This document shows positions 48,401 through 60,400 of a stretch of 64,000 nucleotides of DNA, in pieces. The notes beneath the pieces are model-generated. The model saw only the letters and a program-made list of their open reading frames with translations, ran no database searches and was not told where the DNA came from. Numbering within the stretch: the stretch's first letter is position 1; each line of letters begins with the position of its first letter. The DNA lies in assembly GCF_022539505.1 (NCBI RefSeq), contig NC_061512.1, forward strand, positions 256,448,510-256,512,509. The letters are read 5' to 3'. The position numbers and the translations under genes were made by a program. This stretch comes from Lolium rigidum. Lineage: Eukaryota; Streptophyta; Magnoliopsida; Poales; Poaceae.

Positions 48401-51400
48401 AAAAAGATGTTTCTTCTATGCTTTGGCAAAAAACTGCTGATGTTCGAGGAATTGCTGAGGAGGACAAAGCATCGTCTGACAATACAGATGCTGTACTGTC
48501 CTCTTATGCACGAAAACATGCCGAGGAAACAAAGCGTGTAAAAGATGAAGATACTCAATCTATACCATTCCAAACAGCATATGATGATGCTCATGATATC
48601 GCCCAGGAAGCAAGAGAAACTGCATCTGCACCAAGGCGGAGGACTCAAGATGCATATGATACCTCTGAAGTAATAGAAACCTACCACTCTTCATCATCTA
48701 GACCACAACCTATCAATGTTCCACAGCATGCTGCTCCTCCATCCAAGCAAGCAGCATCTAAAGGCCCTCGCCGTGCAACCGCACCATACCCAGCTGCTCA
48801 AGAATTCATCAAGCAAGGTAGGGAAAGTCCTGCATCAAGGTCAACAGTACGTCATGATACCCAAGGCAGCACTGAAGAAGAGACTGGGGAATCTTCAGCA
48901 TCCAAAGCACATCCATCGGGTTCTGGTCTGACTGATGCTCGTCCACTGAAGGAATTTTTGGATGAAGATCATTATGGTTCAGTTGCACCATTGCAAACAG
49001 GATATGCTCCAAAGCAGATGATATCTCAAGATGCCTCTGAAGAAATGAAGATGACTGATTCTGCATCATTTGAAGCACAAACATTCGATCATCAACAAGC
49101 TGGCGCTCCTCCACAACAACAACGACCAGCTGAAGATGTCCAAACTACTGCTTCACCATGGAAGAAAAGATATTCTGCTGGTGAAGATACCACTAAACAT
49201 TCTAAAGATGCTGCTTCTAGGCCAGGGCGAATGGCGGCTCAAGAAGTTCAGGACAACTTTAAAGAAACTAAGGCTGGTGATTCCTTGTCTACCAGAGAAC
49301 CGCCTTCAGATACTTGGCGAGCTCATCCTGCTCTCCCAAGGCATCAAGTAGCTGATGATCACAGCACAACAGCACCAACCCAAAAGAGATATCCTGGCAC
49401 AAGAGGCACCATCAAGGAAGTGGAAGAGATCGCTTCTATGCCACGACGAATGGCAGGTGAAGATGCTAAAGAAGCATTGGAAGAAACAAAGTTTGCCGAG
49501 GCTGCATCACCTGAAGCTCAACCTTTGTATTACCAGAGAACTGATGCTCCTTCGCGCAAGCAAGAAGCAATTGAAGACCGACTTGGTGCAACTTCACCAT
49601 TAGAAAGAAGATATGCTGATGCCAAAGATACCACCAAACATTCTAGAGATACTGCCTTACCAAGAAAAATTGTGGGTCAAGATGCTGAAGACACCTCTGA
49701 AGAAGCAGAAGCAGAAGCTCGTAAGTTTAGAGCACAACCTCAAGATGCTCGGCGAGTTCCAACTACTCCATCAAAGCAAGCAGCTGAAGATGCTCTTAGT
49801 GTGAGCCGATCATCCCCCAAAAGATATCCAAGAGCTGAAGAAACCAGCAAGCAACCTAGAGGCATTGCTCCTAAACCAACACATATAGCAGCTCAAGATG
49901 CTAGGGATATCTTTACAGAGTCAAAGGTTGCTGATTCCACACCATCCATAGAGCAACCTTCAGATTCTCGAGTGGCTGCTTCCTTCGAAAAGCAAGAAAT
50001 TCCTGATGCTCGTAACACAAGTGCATCATTCCAAAAGACATACCCTGATGTCAAAGGCGCCACCAAGAAATCAAAAGTTACCTTTGAAGAAACAGAAAGT
50101 CCTGATTCTGCATCATCACGAGTGCAACCTTTGGATACTCGGAGAGATTATGCTCCATCTTGGAAGAAAGAAGCAACCGAAGCTCCTCGTGCAACTTCAC
50201 CATTAAAAAAGAGAGACTCCTATGTTGAAGACACTGCCAAACGCTCCGGTGGTGCTCCTAAGCCAAGGCAAATGGTGGGTCAAGATACTCAAGGCACCTA
50301 TGAAGAAACAAAGGCCAGTGATTTTGGGTTGCCCAGAGAACAATCTTCATATACTTGGCAAGCTACAAATACTCCAACGGAGAAAGTAGCAACTGAAGAT
50401 GATCCTGGCCGCACTCCACCATCTGAAAGAAATGCTCCAAGTGATGAAGACACCACCACGCGACCTAGAGGCACCGCTTCAGCACCTAGGCGGACAACTG
50501 CTGGAGATGCTAGTGGCTCATTTCAAGAGTCAAAGCCTGCTGATTCAGTGTCATCTAGGGAGCAACCTTTGAGTGCTCGGCAACCAGTTGTTACTCCATC
50601 AAGACAAGAGACAGAAGATTCTCTTAGCAAAATTTCAGCATTCCACAAGACTCGTCCTTTCGTTGAAGATAGCACTAGGCCAGCTGTAGACACTGTTTTT
50701 GGGCCAAGGCAAGTTGGGGCTGAAGATACTAAAGACATCACTGAAGAAGCAAAGGTTCCTGATTCTGCATCATCTGTCGGAGCAAGACCTACTTTCACTC
50801 CGCGAAATGCTCATCCTCTGTCAGAGCAAGCAGAGGTGGAAGAAGATGAGGAAACCAGCAAGAAACCTAGAGGCGCTGCTTCTAAACCAACACATATAGA
50901 AGCTCAAGATGCTAGGGATATCTTTACAGAGTCAAAGGTTGCTGATTCAGCACCTAGGCAGACAACTGTTGGAGATGCTAGTGGCTCATTTCAAGAGTCA
51001 AAGCCTGCTGATTCAGTGCCATCTAGGGAGCAACCTTTGAGTGCTCGGCAACCAGTTGTTACTCCATCAAGACAAGAGACAGAAGATTCTCTTAGCAAAA
51101 TTTCAGCATTCCACAAGACTCGTCCTTTTGTTGAAGATAGCACTAGGCCAGGTGTAGACACTGTTTTTGGTCCAAGGCAAGTTGGGGCTGAAGATACTAA
51201 AGACATCACTGAAGAAACAAAGGTTCCTGATTCTGCATCATCTGTCGGAGCAAGACCTACTTTCACTCCGCGAAATGCTCGTCCTCTGTCAGAGCAAGCA
51301 GAGGTGGAAGAAGATGCTCGGGACAAAGACAGAGAAGGTAGAGAAACTTTTTCTGCGCCAAAGAAAATGGTGTCCAGAGATTCTGAAGACTCATATGGAG

Positions 51401-54400
51401 AAAGAAAGACTCCGCATTCTGCGTCCACTGAGCAACTTTTGGATAATCTGCAAACTAGTTCTCCATTAAAGCAGGCAGCAGCTGAAGATTCCCGTGGTGC
51501 TACTAAGGGAGCCAAAGAGTCGCTCGTTGATGAGACAAAGCATTCTCGAGGTTTTAAAGGTGCCAGCAAGAAACCTGTAGGCACCTTTGAAGAAACAAAA
51601 GACCCTGGCTCCAGATTGCCCACAACACAACCTGTGAGTGCACAAGATGCTCAACACACCGGTAGATCATCTAGAACACCAACTGCTGAGCAATGGAAAG
51701 ATGCTCCAACACAACTCCAGTCAAATCTTCAAGAGGAAGCGAAATCATCATCTGCCCGTCAGAAAGGTTTGGGATCCTCACCATCAGAGTCAGAAGCTGG
51801 AGATGATAATCAGGCCATCATGGGCGAAAAAGTATTTTCACCCGAGCAGCTTAGGAAGATGCCCAAGGAAAGTCGATCAGCATCATCCAAAGCACAACCT
51901 GCAGATTCTCTGAGCCTTACCAAGGTGGAGAGAATGCCTTCTGTTTATCAGGAGGACCATCTGGTTGCACCAGACAGCCGTAAGCAACCTCAAACCCTCC
52001 CAACTTCTGTGAGAGCAGATGGCTCTACACCAAAGCATCAACAAGGTCCTGTCATTCCATCTACTTCTGAAGAGAAATCAACTCCTCCAACTCCACCCAG
52101 AGCAAAAGCTCACAGTGACCATACTACTGAAGAGCCAGTTAAAAGAGACACTCTTGATGATCCAAAAGGAGCAGCACTCCTATCAGGCCGAGAACCAACT
52201 TCCCAAGTCCAACATGCCACTGAACCAACTCCTGATGGAGATTTGTCTAGCAAACCATCCACCATTGATAAATGGCGACTCGCATCTGCGCCAATACAAG
52301 GTGTAACCCCTAATTCTGGTGATAGTGTGCTGGGTGTGCCTACCATTGATCAGAAGCCAACACCAATGAGTCAACAATCGGTACCCAGTGCTCAGGGTGC
52401 CAATGAGAGTGTCAAAAGAGAACAAAGAATGGTACCATCTGCACCAGCAGGAGCTCAAACACCTGAAGTTCAGCATGCTCCACCATCATTCGCTGGAGCT
52501 GACATGGCTGAAAGAGATGGAGAGCCAGTACAAATGCAAGCACCAACCCTGCATGCTCGTCCTCCTTCAGTGCCTACCAGAAGAGCATCTCCTGATGCTC
52601 GTGACACTGGTGACAACGAGTTCGCTAGCACATCTGATGCCCAAAGATGGAAGGCCTTGAAAGCTAAACATGATTCAGCCATGATTGATGAAAATGTCCC
52701 AGATGCCAGTTTGTCAACTCATGATGCTAGTGAAGCTCAAGTTTCAGACTCTCTGCCCGGTTCAACAGCAACCCCTGTGAATGCTCGACCTACCAGTGTT
52801 GATAAGCTTGTCGAAAGATTAGCACCTGATCAAGGGGGGAAACCACCTGAATCAGCTCAAGCAGAAACACGTTTTGATGCTCCAGGTGACTCTGTATCAC
52901 CCCAAGGTGTACCTAGTGATGCCTTGGACGAAACCAAAATTGCCAAGCCATCCTCAACTGGAGGCATGGGACCTACAGCTGGATCAGCTTCAACTTTGGA
53001 GGCCCAACTTGCTGAACACAAATTTGCTCCAGCAGGTGACTAATTACTCTTTAAGCATTGAGTAAAATGTGAACCTTCTAAGACCAAGGGAAGATTAGGA
53101 ACATTGAAATATCATCAAAGCTAATTGTTTGCTTCATGAATTTCAGATAAAAGATCAGCTCGTGCTGCACAACCCCTGTCCTCTGTTGAAACAAGGAAAG
53201 AAGATTCTAGTGTTTCTGCAGCTGATCAAACTAAGAAACCACAGACAATTTTTCGTCAAGAATCAAGGCCATCTACACCAATCACAAAACAAGTACCATC
53301 CTCAAATGCCTACCATGATACAAGGAAAATCCAGCAAGTCACTCTTGATAATCTTTCTATGGATGATTCACCAACACCACATGTTCCAAGTTATGAACAA
53401 GTTTCCCATACACCACAAACAATCCCTAGTGAAAGAGACATGACACGTACACCAGACACAGGTGGCTCTCCAGCTTCAGATACCCAAATCGCTTCAGAAA
53501 AATTGCAGGAAGCCATTCCTGATAATTATCGCCCTGATGAGTTAACAGTGCCATCTCCCTCAAGTGAAAAACAAGGTTCCTATGCTGGATCCTCTACTGA
53601 ACCGCATGACGGACCATCTCATGATGCTCACGGTGCTGCAGATGACAAGGACATAACTAAATATCCATCTAAGCAAGCACCAGTTTTAGAATATAGGCCT
53701 GAGACATCAGACGATAGTTATGTTCGTCCCACCAGCGGTGATGAGCCAGGAATTTCGCCTGGTCAGGGTGCAGAATCACCTACAGCAGCTCAAGCAACAA
53801 ATTCTGAGGATCGACATAATGAAGTATTTCCTGCTGAAAAGAAATCCACCGTATCAGGTAACCAGATTTTCTTTCATGTTGGAAAACATTACACCTTATA
53901 GCATACTTAGAGCTATCTATCCTACTAACACTGACATTGCTTCTCACGTTTTAGATCAAGATTCAGTTCATTCTGTCCAACAACATTCCCCAGCTGAGAC
54001 CAGGAAAGGAGAGACTATTGTTGCTGCAGCTGAACAGACACTGCCAACAAACATTGGGCAGCAACACACACATGACATGAGAGATGATCCAGCCTCATAT
54101 TTTGTGCCCGCCGAAGAACCTTCTGATGCTCAAAGTGGTAGACCTGACGAAGTAGTCCTTGCTGAACAGAAATTCACCTCATCAGGTAATTAGTTATTTT
54201 AGTGTGCCTGTAAGCTGTAAAGTGCACCATCCTACAGATAAGGACATAGAAAAACTTCCTTAAGATGCCAAAATTACCATCAACTAATATTCCGCTACTA
54301 CTCATGCTGCTACTTTGCGTTTCAGATCAAGATACACAACTGACATCCTCTGTTGAGCCAAGGAATGAAGAGATTAGAAATTCAACTCGTTCTGCACAAC

Positions 54401-57400
54401 CACTTTTTCCTGCTGAAGATTATCAAACCAATGATCCACAAACAACTATTGGTCAACAAGACATAGCGCCTATACCAGGACCATCAAAATCTCCATCCTC
54501 AGGGAAATTTCAGGAGGTTGCTCCTGATGATAATCACACTGTTGAGTCACTTCCAAACCAAGGACAGATCTCTCGCGCTAAACCTTCTTTTGTACTCTCT
54601 GAAGGTCCAACCCATGATTCTCATAATGACATCAATAAAAATACCACGAAACTACCATCTAGCCAACCACAAAGCTCAGACCCAAGACCTGATCCCACAC
54701 AAAACCGCAGTGATGAGGCTCCCACAAAACAACATGCAGAAACTCAAGCACCACCACCTCTCGTGGGTCCATATGACTCTAAATCCAGCCAAAATGGAAC
54801 TTCTGATACCTTAGGCAAAGCCGAATCACCAGAACCATCATCTATAGATCAAGAAGCCATGAATTCAGCATTAACTCCTGACACTCATCTTGGTAGTGCA
54901 CCACGGGAAGTAACTCCTGCCGGACAGAAGTTACTCTTGAAAGGTAATCAGGTTTTCTTAACTGTGGAAAACAGTGCACCTTCTAGCAAGTCTAGCTGAT
55001 TTGACACAAGAGAAGCTTCATAAAAATTGACTGCTCTGATAGTTTTTTCATCCTTTTTGGAATTTCAGATCAAGATTCTGCCCATCCCACAGAAAAGTCT
55101 TCCTCGAGTGAACCAGCAAAAGAACAAACTACTTTTGCTGCACCTAATGAAGCCAAGACGTCACCGACAATCTTCAGTCAACAAGACATAGCTCTTGCAC
55201 AAACCAAGATGAAAGACCCATCTTCAGGTTCACAATATGTTCCACAGAGGCTTCAGGAAATCACTCCCGAGGATCAACGTACCACTGGGTCGACTCCAAT
55301 GCAACAGCAAGTTCCTCATTTTGAACACATTTCTAAACCTAATGACGGACCAACTCCTGATCCGCATGGTGCCTTTGTCAAAGAACCCATGGCACATACA
55401 ACAAGCCCGACACCACATGTCCAATATGGTATGGCGCAAACTGGATTATCCCCTGATGAAGAGAAACCTGACATATCAGGTAATTCACTAATTGATCTTA
55501 ACTTCATTTGGCCAAAAGAACGTACCTTCTATCATGCTAGATACAAGTGGAAAGCTAATTAGGGGCCTGTTTTTTATTTATTTTTAAAACCAACACTAAG
55601 TTCTTTTTTTTTGCATTTCAGATAAAGATTCAGAGCGTCAAACACAGCTGCGTTCCTCTGCTGAATCAAGGAAAGAAGAGAGAGATGTCGATGCATCTGA
55701 TCAAACCATAATGCCTGCACCACACACAGGTCAATCTTTAGGGGAAGTTCTGGAAGTTAGTCCTGACACTCATCAATCCAGTGAGTTGACTAGACCAACT
55801 ATACCGAGCCGTAAACAAGATTCACATGAAGGTCCAAACTCTGATGCACATCGGGCTGTTGCTGATGAAAATAGACGGCCACCTCTGGTCAGCCAAGCAC
55901 GCACTTTAGAGACTGGACTTAATTCTGCACCATTCAGTGATGATGTTATTCCTACCAGTGGTGATGAGCCAGTCACGGGACTTACAAATGAACAAAAGAA
56001 GCAGACACCGGAAGCATTTCAAGCACCTCTACCTCCTGAGGCTCTGTATGACTCCATATATCCTAAAAGTGTATCTGCGGATGCCTTTGGTGAAGTTGGG
56101 CCTCTGAAAGCAACTGGTAAAGTAACCCCTGCTGATCAAAGGATAGCTCCATCAGGCAAGTATCCTCTTGTTAGTTTCTTCTTTAATATATTTACGGCTG
56201 CATGGCCCTGAGAAAAAGTGTCCTCTCTTTGGTCTGGAGAAACAGTGTACCTTCCGGCACTCCTACTCTGGAACAAGAACTTTCCTCAAAACTAACAGTT
56301 TCATCACAACTCACAAGTAAGGCCATTTCTTGAACTTCAATAATATTCAATTCTTCTTTCTGCTTTGCAGAACCACTTCCGGTTGTTGAGTCGAGAAAAG
56401 AGTCTACTGGTGCTGAATCTGAAGAAAGCAAAGTGTTTCAACCAGTTACTGGCCAGAAAGACATTAGGCATGCACCGGGTATTTCAGAAAGTGTCCTTGA
56501 TGATGATCGCAACAAGGAACCATCTTCAAGGGAAGAACATGTTTCTCATGATCAAAGTGCTTCTGAACCACGTGAAGGATCACCTCCCAGTGTGCATCGA
56601 GGCTCTCTCGACGAGAAGACAACTCCACCTTCAAGTAAAGCACATAGTTCAGATCCAAAGATTGATGCTCTACCAAAGAGTGTTGATGTTAATCCTAGCA
56701 GTGGCGAACAGCCAACTACACGATCTTCACATGGTCATGGACTAACTAGGTCACCACCACTTCATGAGTCTCTAGTCTACCCTGAATCCAACGAGGATGT
56801 ACCTGAGTTTTTCAAACCACCCTCTGCTAATGAAGAGGTCACGTCACCTAAAGTAGTCCCAGCATCAGCACCAGATACCATGCTTGGTACAACATCCGAT
56901 GAAATAGCTCCTGACAGACTAAACTTGCCTTTGCCAGGTAATCAAGCTCTTTCCTCTGAGTGTGGACAAATAATGTAATTTTAGCAAGTTATACTTGATT
57001 GGGCGCAACAAATTACTTTTGAATTAACTATTATGCCAGTAATAAGTATGTTTATTGCATTTCAGCTCAAGAGTTAGCTCGTTCTGCACAACAGCCTCTC
57101 TCTGTTGAGCCAACAAAAGAAAAAGGTATTGTTACTTCATCCGATCAAACCGATGAGTCACGGACAATAATTGGTCAAGGAAGAGTAACTCCTTCCACAA
57201 ATAAAGAAAAAACTCCATTCGATCTTCAAGGCAGTGAATTAGCAAAACCACCTAATGAGGACCAACAAGTTCGTGCTGGAAGTGCTTATGAAGAGCATGA
57301 AGGACCAAACCGCGACGCACGTGGTGCTGTTGATGAAAAGGTGCCACATCCATCTAGCCAAGCAGGAAGCTCAGACAGTGTGCCTGATTCAGCAACAATA

Positions 57401-60400
57401 AGTGGTGATACCCATCGTACAAATGTTGATGTGCCTGATCAAGAACTCCTGACGCCTATACCTGAAGAAAAACCAAAGCAGCAGCAGAAAATTGGTCGGT
57501 CCAGCACTAGATCATCCGAAGATGACAGCATAGAAGCCCGCAGAACTGCAAACCCTAACATCTTAACAAGATCTGGAAATATACAACAGCCACCAGTCAA
57601 GGAAAGCATGCAGGAAGCTCAAGTATCCAGAAACCAACAACATGCTGACCAAGTAGTCTCTCAATCAACACAGGAAAATGAAATGCAAATTAAAGAAACA
57701 GAGGCACAAGACAATGGATCTGATGAGCCTGAAGATTCAGCACCAATCAGTGGTACAAGTAGTGATGGTCCAACCACAAGTTCTTTACCTGATTCACAGT
57801 CACAACCTCCACCAGGAACTCTGAATGTACCTGCTGTTTTCTTGGAAAAGATAGAGCCACCAAGACGACCTATGACTAGCCCAGCACCAGCTCCTGATAC
57901 TCAGCAAGGTATGGCACCATGTGAAGCTGCGACTGCTAACATACATTTAATCCCGTAAATAATCAGTCTTTCTTGACGGTCGATGTATGCATCTTTTATT
58001 GGATCACTTTAGATCGGGCAACTTTGGCAAAATATAAATTAATCATTGTTTCACTGTTTTAACACAAATAATTTCTCTACTGCAGATGGAGATTCAACTC
58101 AGTCTCCACAGTTGTCTCCCTCTGTTGTATCAAGGAAGCATGTTGCTGATGCTAATCAAACCGATGTACCACAGGCAGGCCTGAGAGTGCCCGGAAGTTC
58201 AGATGCTACACTTTCTTCACATAAAATACAAGAATTTATTCCTGATGCTTCTGTCACCAAGTCAGGGAAACAACTTCTTCCCATGACAGGTAGAACACTT
58301 GCAGAAGATTTTGTTTTAGCTCACAAAGTTGCAGAAAAAACTCTTAGAAATAACTATCACATTTAACAGCACCAACGCATAATGTACAAACTCACTAGTT
58401 CAAACTCCCAACGATCCCTGATCATTGGACTTATAAATGTTCATAGATAAACCATATACAGTGCTATTGCGACTTCATAGTTCATACATATACTGTTAGC
58501 CCAAGAGTCTTTACTTATAGAACTAACGGTTATGGAAATACTTGTACTCAAATTATAGGTACAGATCCAGTTCAGCAACCGCGTGAAGCTTCCGTTGATT
58601 TGTCCAGCGATGGGAAACCCACTATGATCAGAGGTAAGCAGGCCAACACAGCATCAAATGTCAGTCTCTCAGCCAGCCAAGAAGTTGGTCTATCTGAAAA
58701 TAGTGCAGTTAAAAGACCGTTCTCTGAGGAGTCAGTATCATTGTTTTCTCAAAAGAATCTCGAAAGAACATTACCGGCAGAAAAATCGAAGCAGAAGCAG
58801 CAAACTGACCAATCCAGCACTAGGTCATCTAATGATGAGAGCGTAGAAGCTAGTGGAACAGCGAACCCTAACATCTTAACAACTGGAGATTTACAGCCTT
58901 CACCACTCAAGGACATCATGCATGCAACTGAAGGATCTAGAAACCAAGAACAGGCTGAAGAGGCTGTATTTCAGTCGACACAGGACAACGAAAAACAAAT
59001 TCAAGCAAATGTGGCACAAGAAATCGGATCTTACAGGCCCGAAGAGATTAAGCCTGATTCAGCATCAGCCAGTGGTGATACTCGCCGTACAAGTGGTCAT
59101 CTGCCAGCCACAAGATCCTTACGGGATTCACAGGAACAGCCTCCTACAGGAGCTCCGAATGTACCTGCTGTTTTCTTGGAAAAGATGGAGCCACCAAGAG
59201 TACCCTCCACCGATGAAGAACTCATGACATCCAAGACTAGCCCAGCCCTAGGTCGAGATGCTCCGCAAGGTACTGCACCACGTGAAGCAGCCACTGTTAA
59301 ACTTAAATTTACTCCATTAGATAATCAGTCTTTTCTGTATGTACATTGTATGCACCTTTTACTGGAAAATTGTAGATCAGGAAAATTTTGCACAAAATAA
59401 ATTAATCCTTGTTTCAATATTAATGCTCATCATTGCTGTACTGCAGGTCTAGATTCAACTCGTTCTCCACAGTTGCCTCCCTCGGTCATATCAAGGAAAG
59501 ATGTTGCTAATGCTGATCGAACCAATGTATCACAAGCAGGCCTGAGAGAGCCGGCTACTTCAGATGTTACACGCCCATCAGTGGAAACACAACAAATTAG
59601 CCCTGATGCTAATCTCGCCAAGTCAGAGAAACCAGTTCTTTCTGTTGAAGGTAAAACCGTAATGCCCTAAACATATTCAGTATACAGCCTTTTGTTTTTT
59701 AGCCCACAAAGTTGCAGTTAAAAACTCTTGCGAGATCATGCTGAACAACACTAAGGACAATGTAGAAACTCGGAAGTTGAGAATTCTAACGAATGATCTT
59801 TGCTCATTGAACCTATAGCAGTTTAGGTATAAACCATATACAACACTGTTTTCCTTCCTAGACATTACTTGTTTATGAAACCTTTGTCCCCAAATTATAG
59901 GTTCAAATCTAGTACAGACTGCACATGAAGCTTCCTTCGATTTATCAAGCGTTGAGAAACCCAATATGATAAAAGGTGAGAAGGCTAACACAATATCAAA
60001 TGTCAGTCTCTCAGCCAGCCAGCCAGTTGGCCAATCAGAAAATAGTGCGGTTAAAGGACCACTCCCTGGAGATTTAGTATCATCATTTTCACAAAAGAAC
60101 TTTGAAAGAACCTTACCTCAAGAAAAATCGAAGCAGCATCAGCAAACGGACCAGCCCAGCACTAGATCATCTACAGATGACAGCATAGAAGCCAGTGGAA
60201 TCAGAAGCCCTAACATCTTAACGACATCTGGAGATGTACGACCATCACCACCCAAGGAAAACATGCAGGCGGCTCAAGGATCCAGAAACCAGGAACAGAC
60301 TGGCCAAACTGTCGTTCAGTCAATGCAGGACACCGAAAAGCAAATTGAAGAAACTGAGGCACAAGACAATGGATCTGACGAGCCCAAAAGGATTAGGCCT

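Noticed and set aside
47205..48687. Antisense frames through the giant exon, including those at 50523-51623
   Set aside because: These are shadows of the repetitive sense-strand coding sequence. The repeated antisense frame at 50991-51623 merely mirrors the 468-bp duplication.
57909..57958. Reading exon 10 through to a stop at 57958 as the end of the protein
   Set aside because: The downstream exons are in phase, homologous to the upstream ones, and flanked by good splice sites. A donor at 57908 keeps phase 1.
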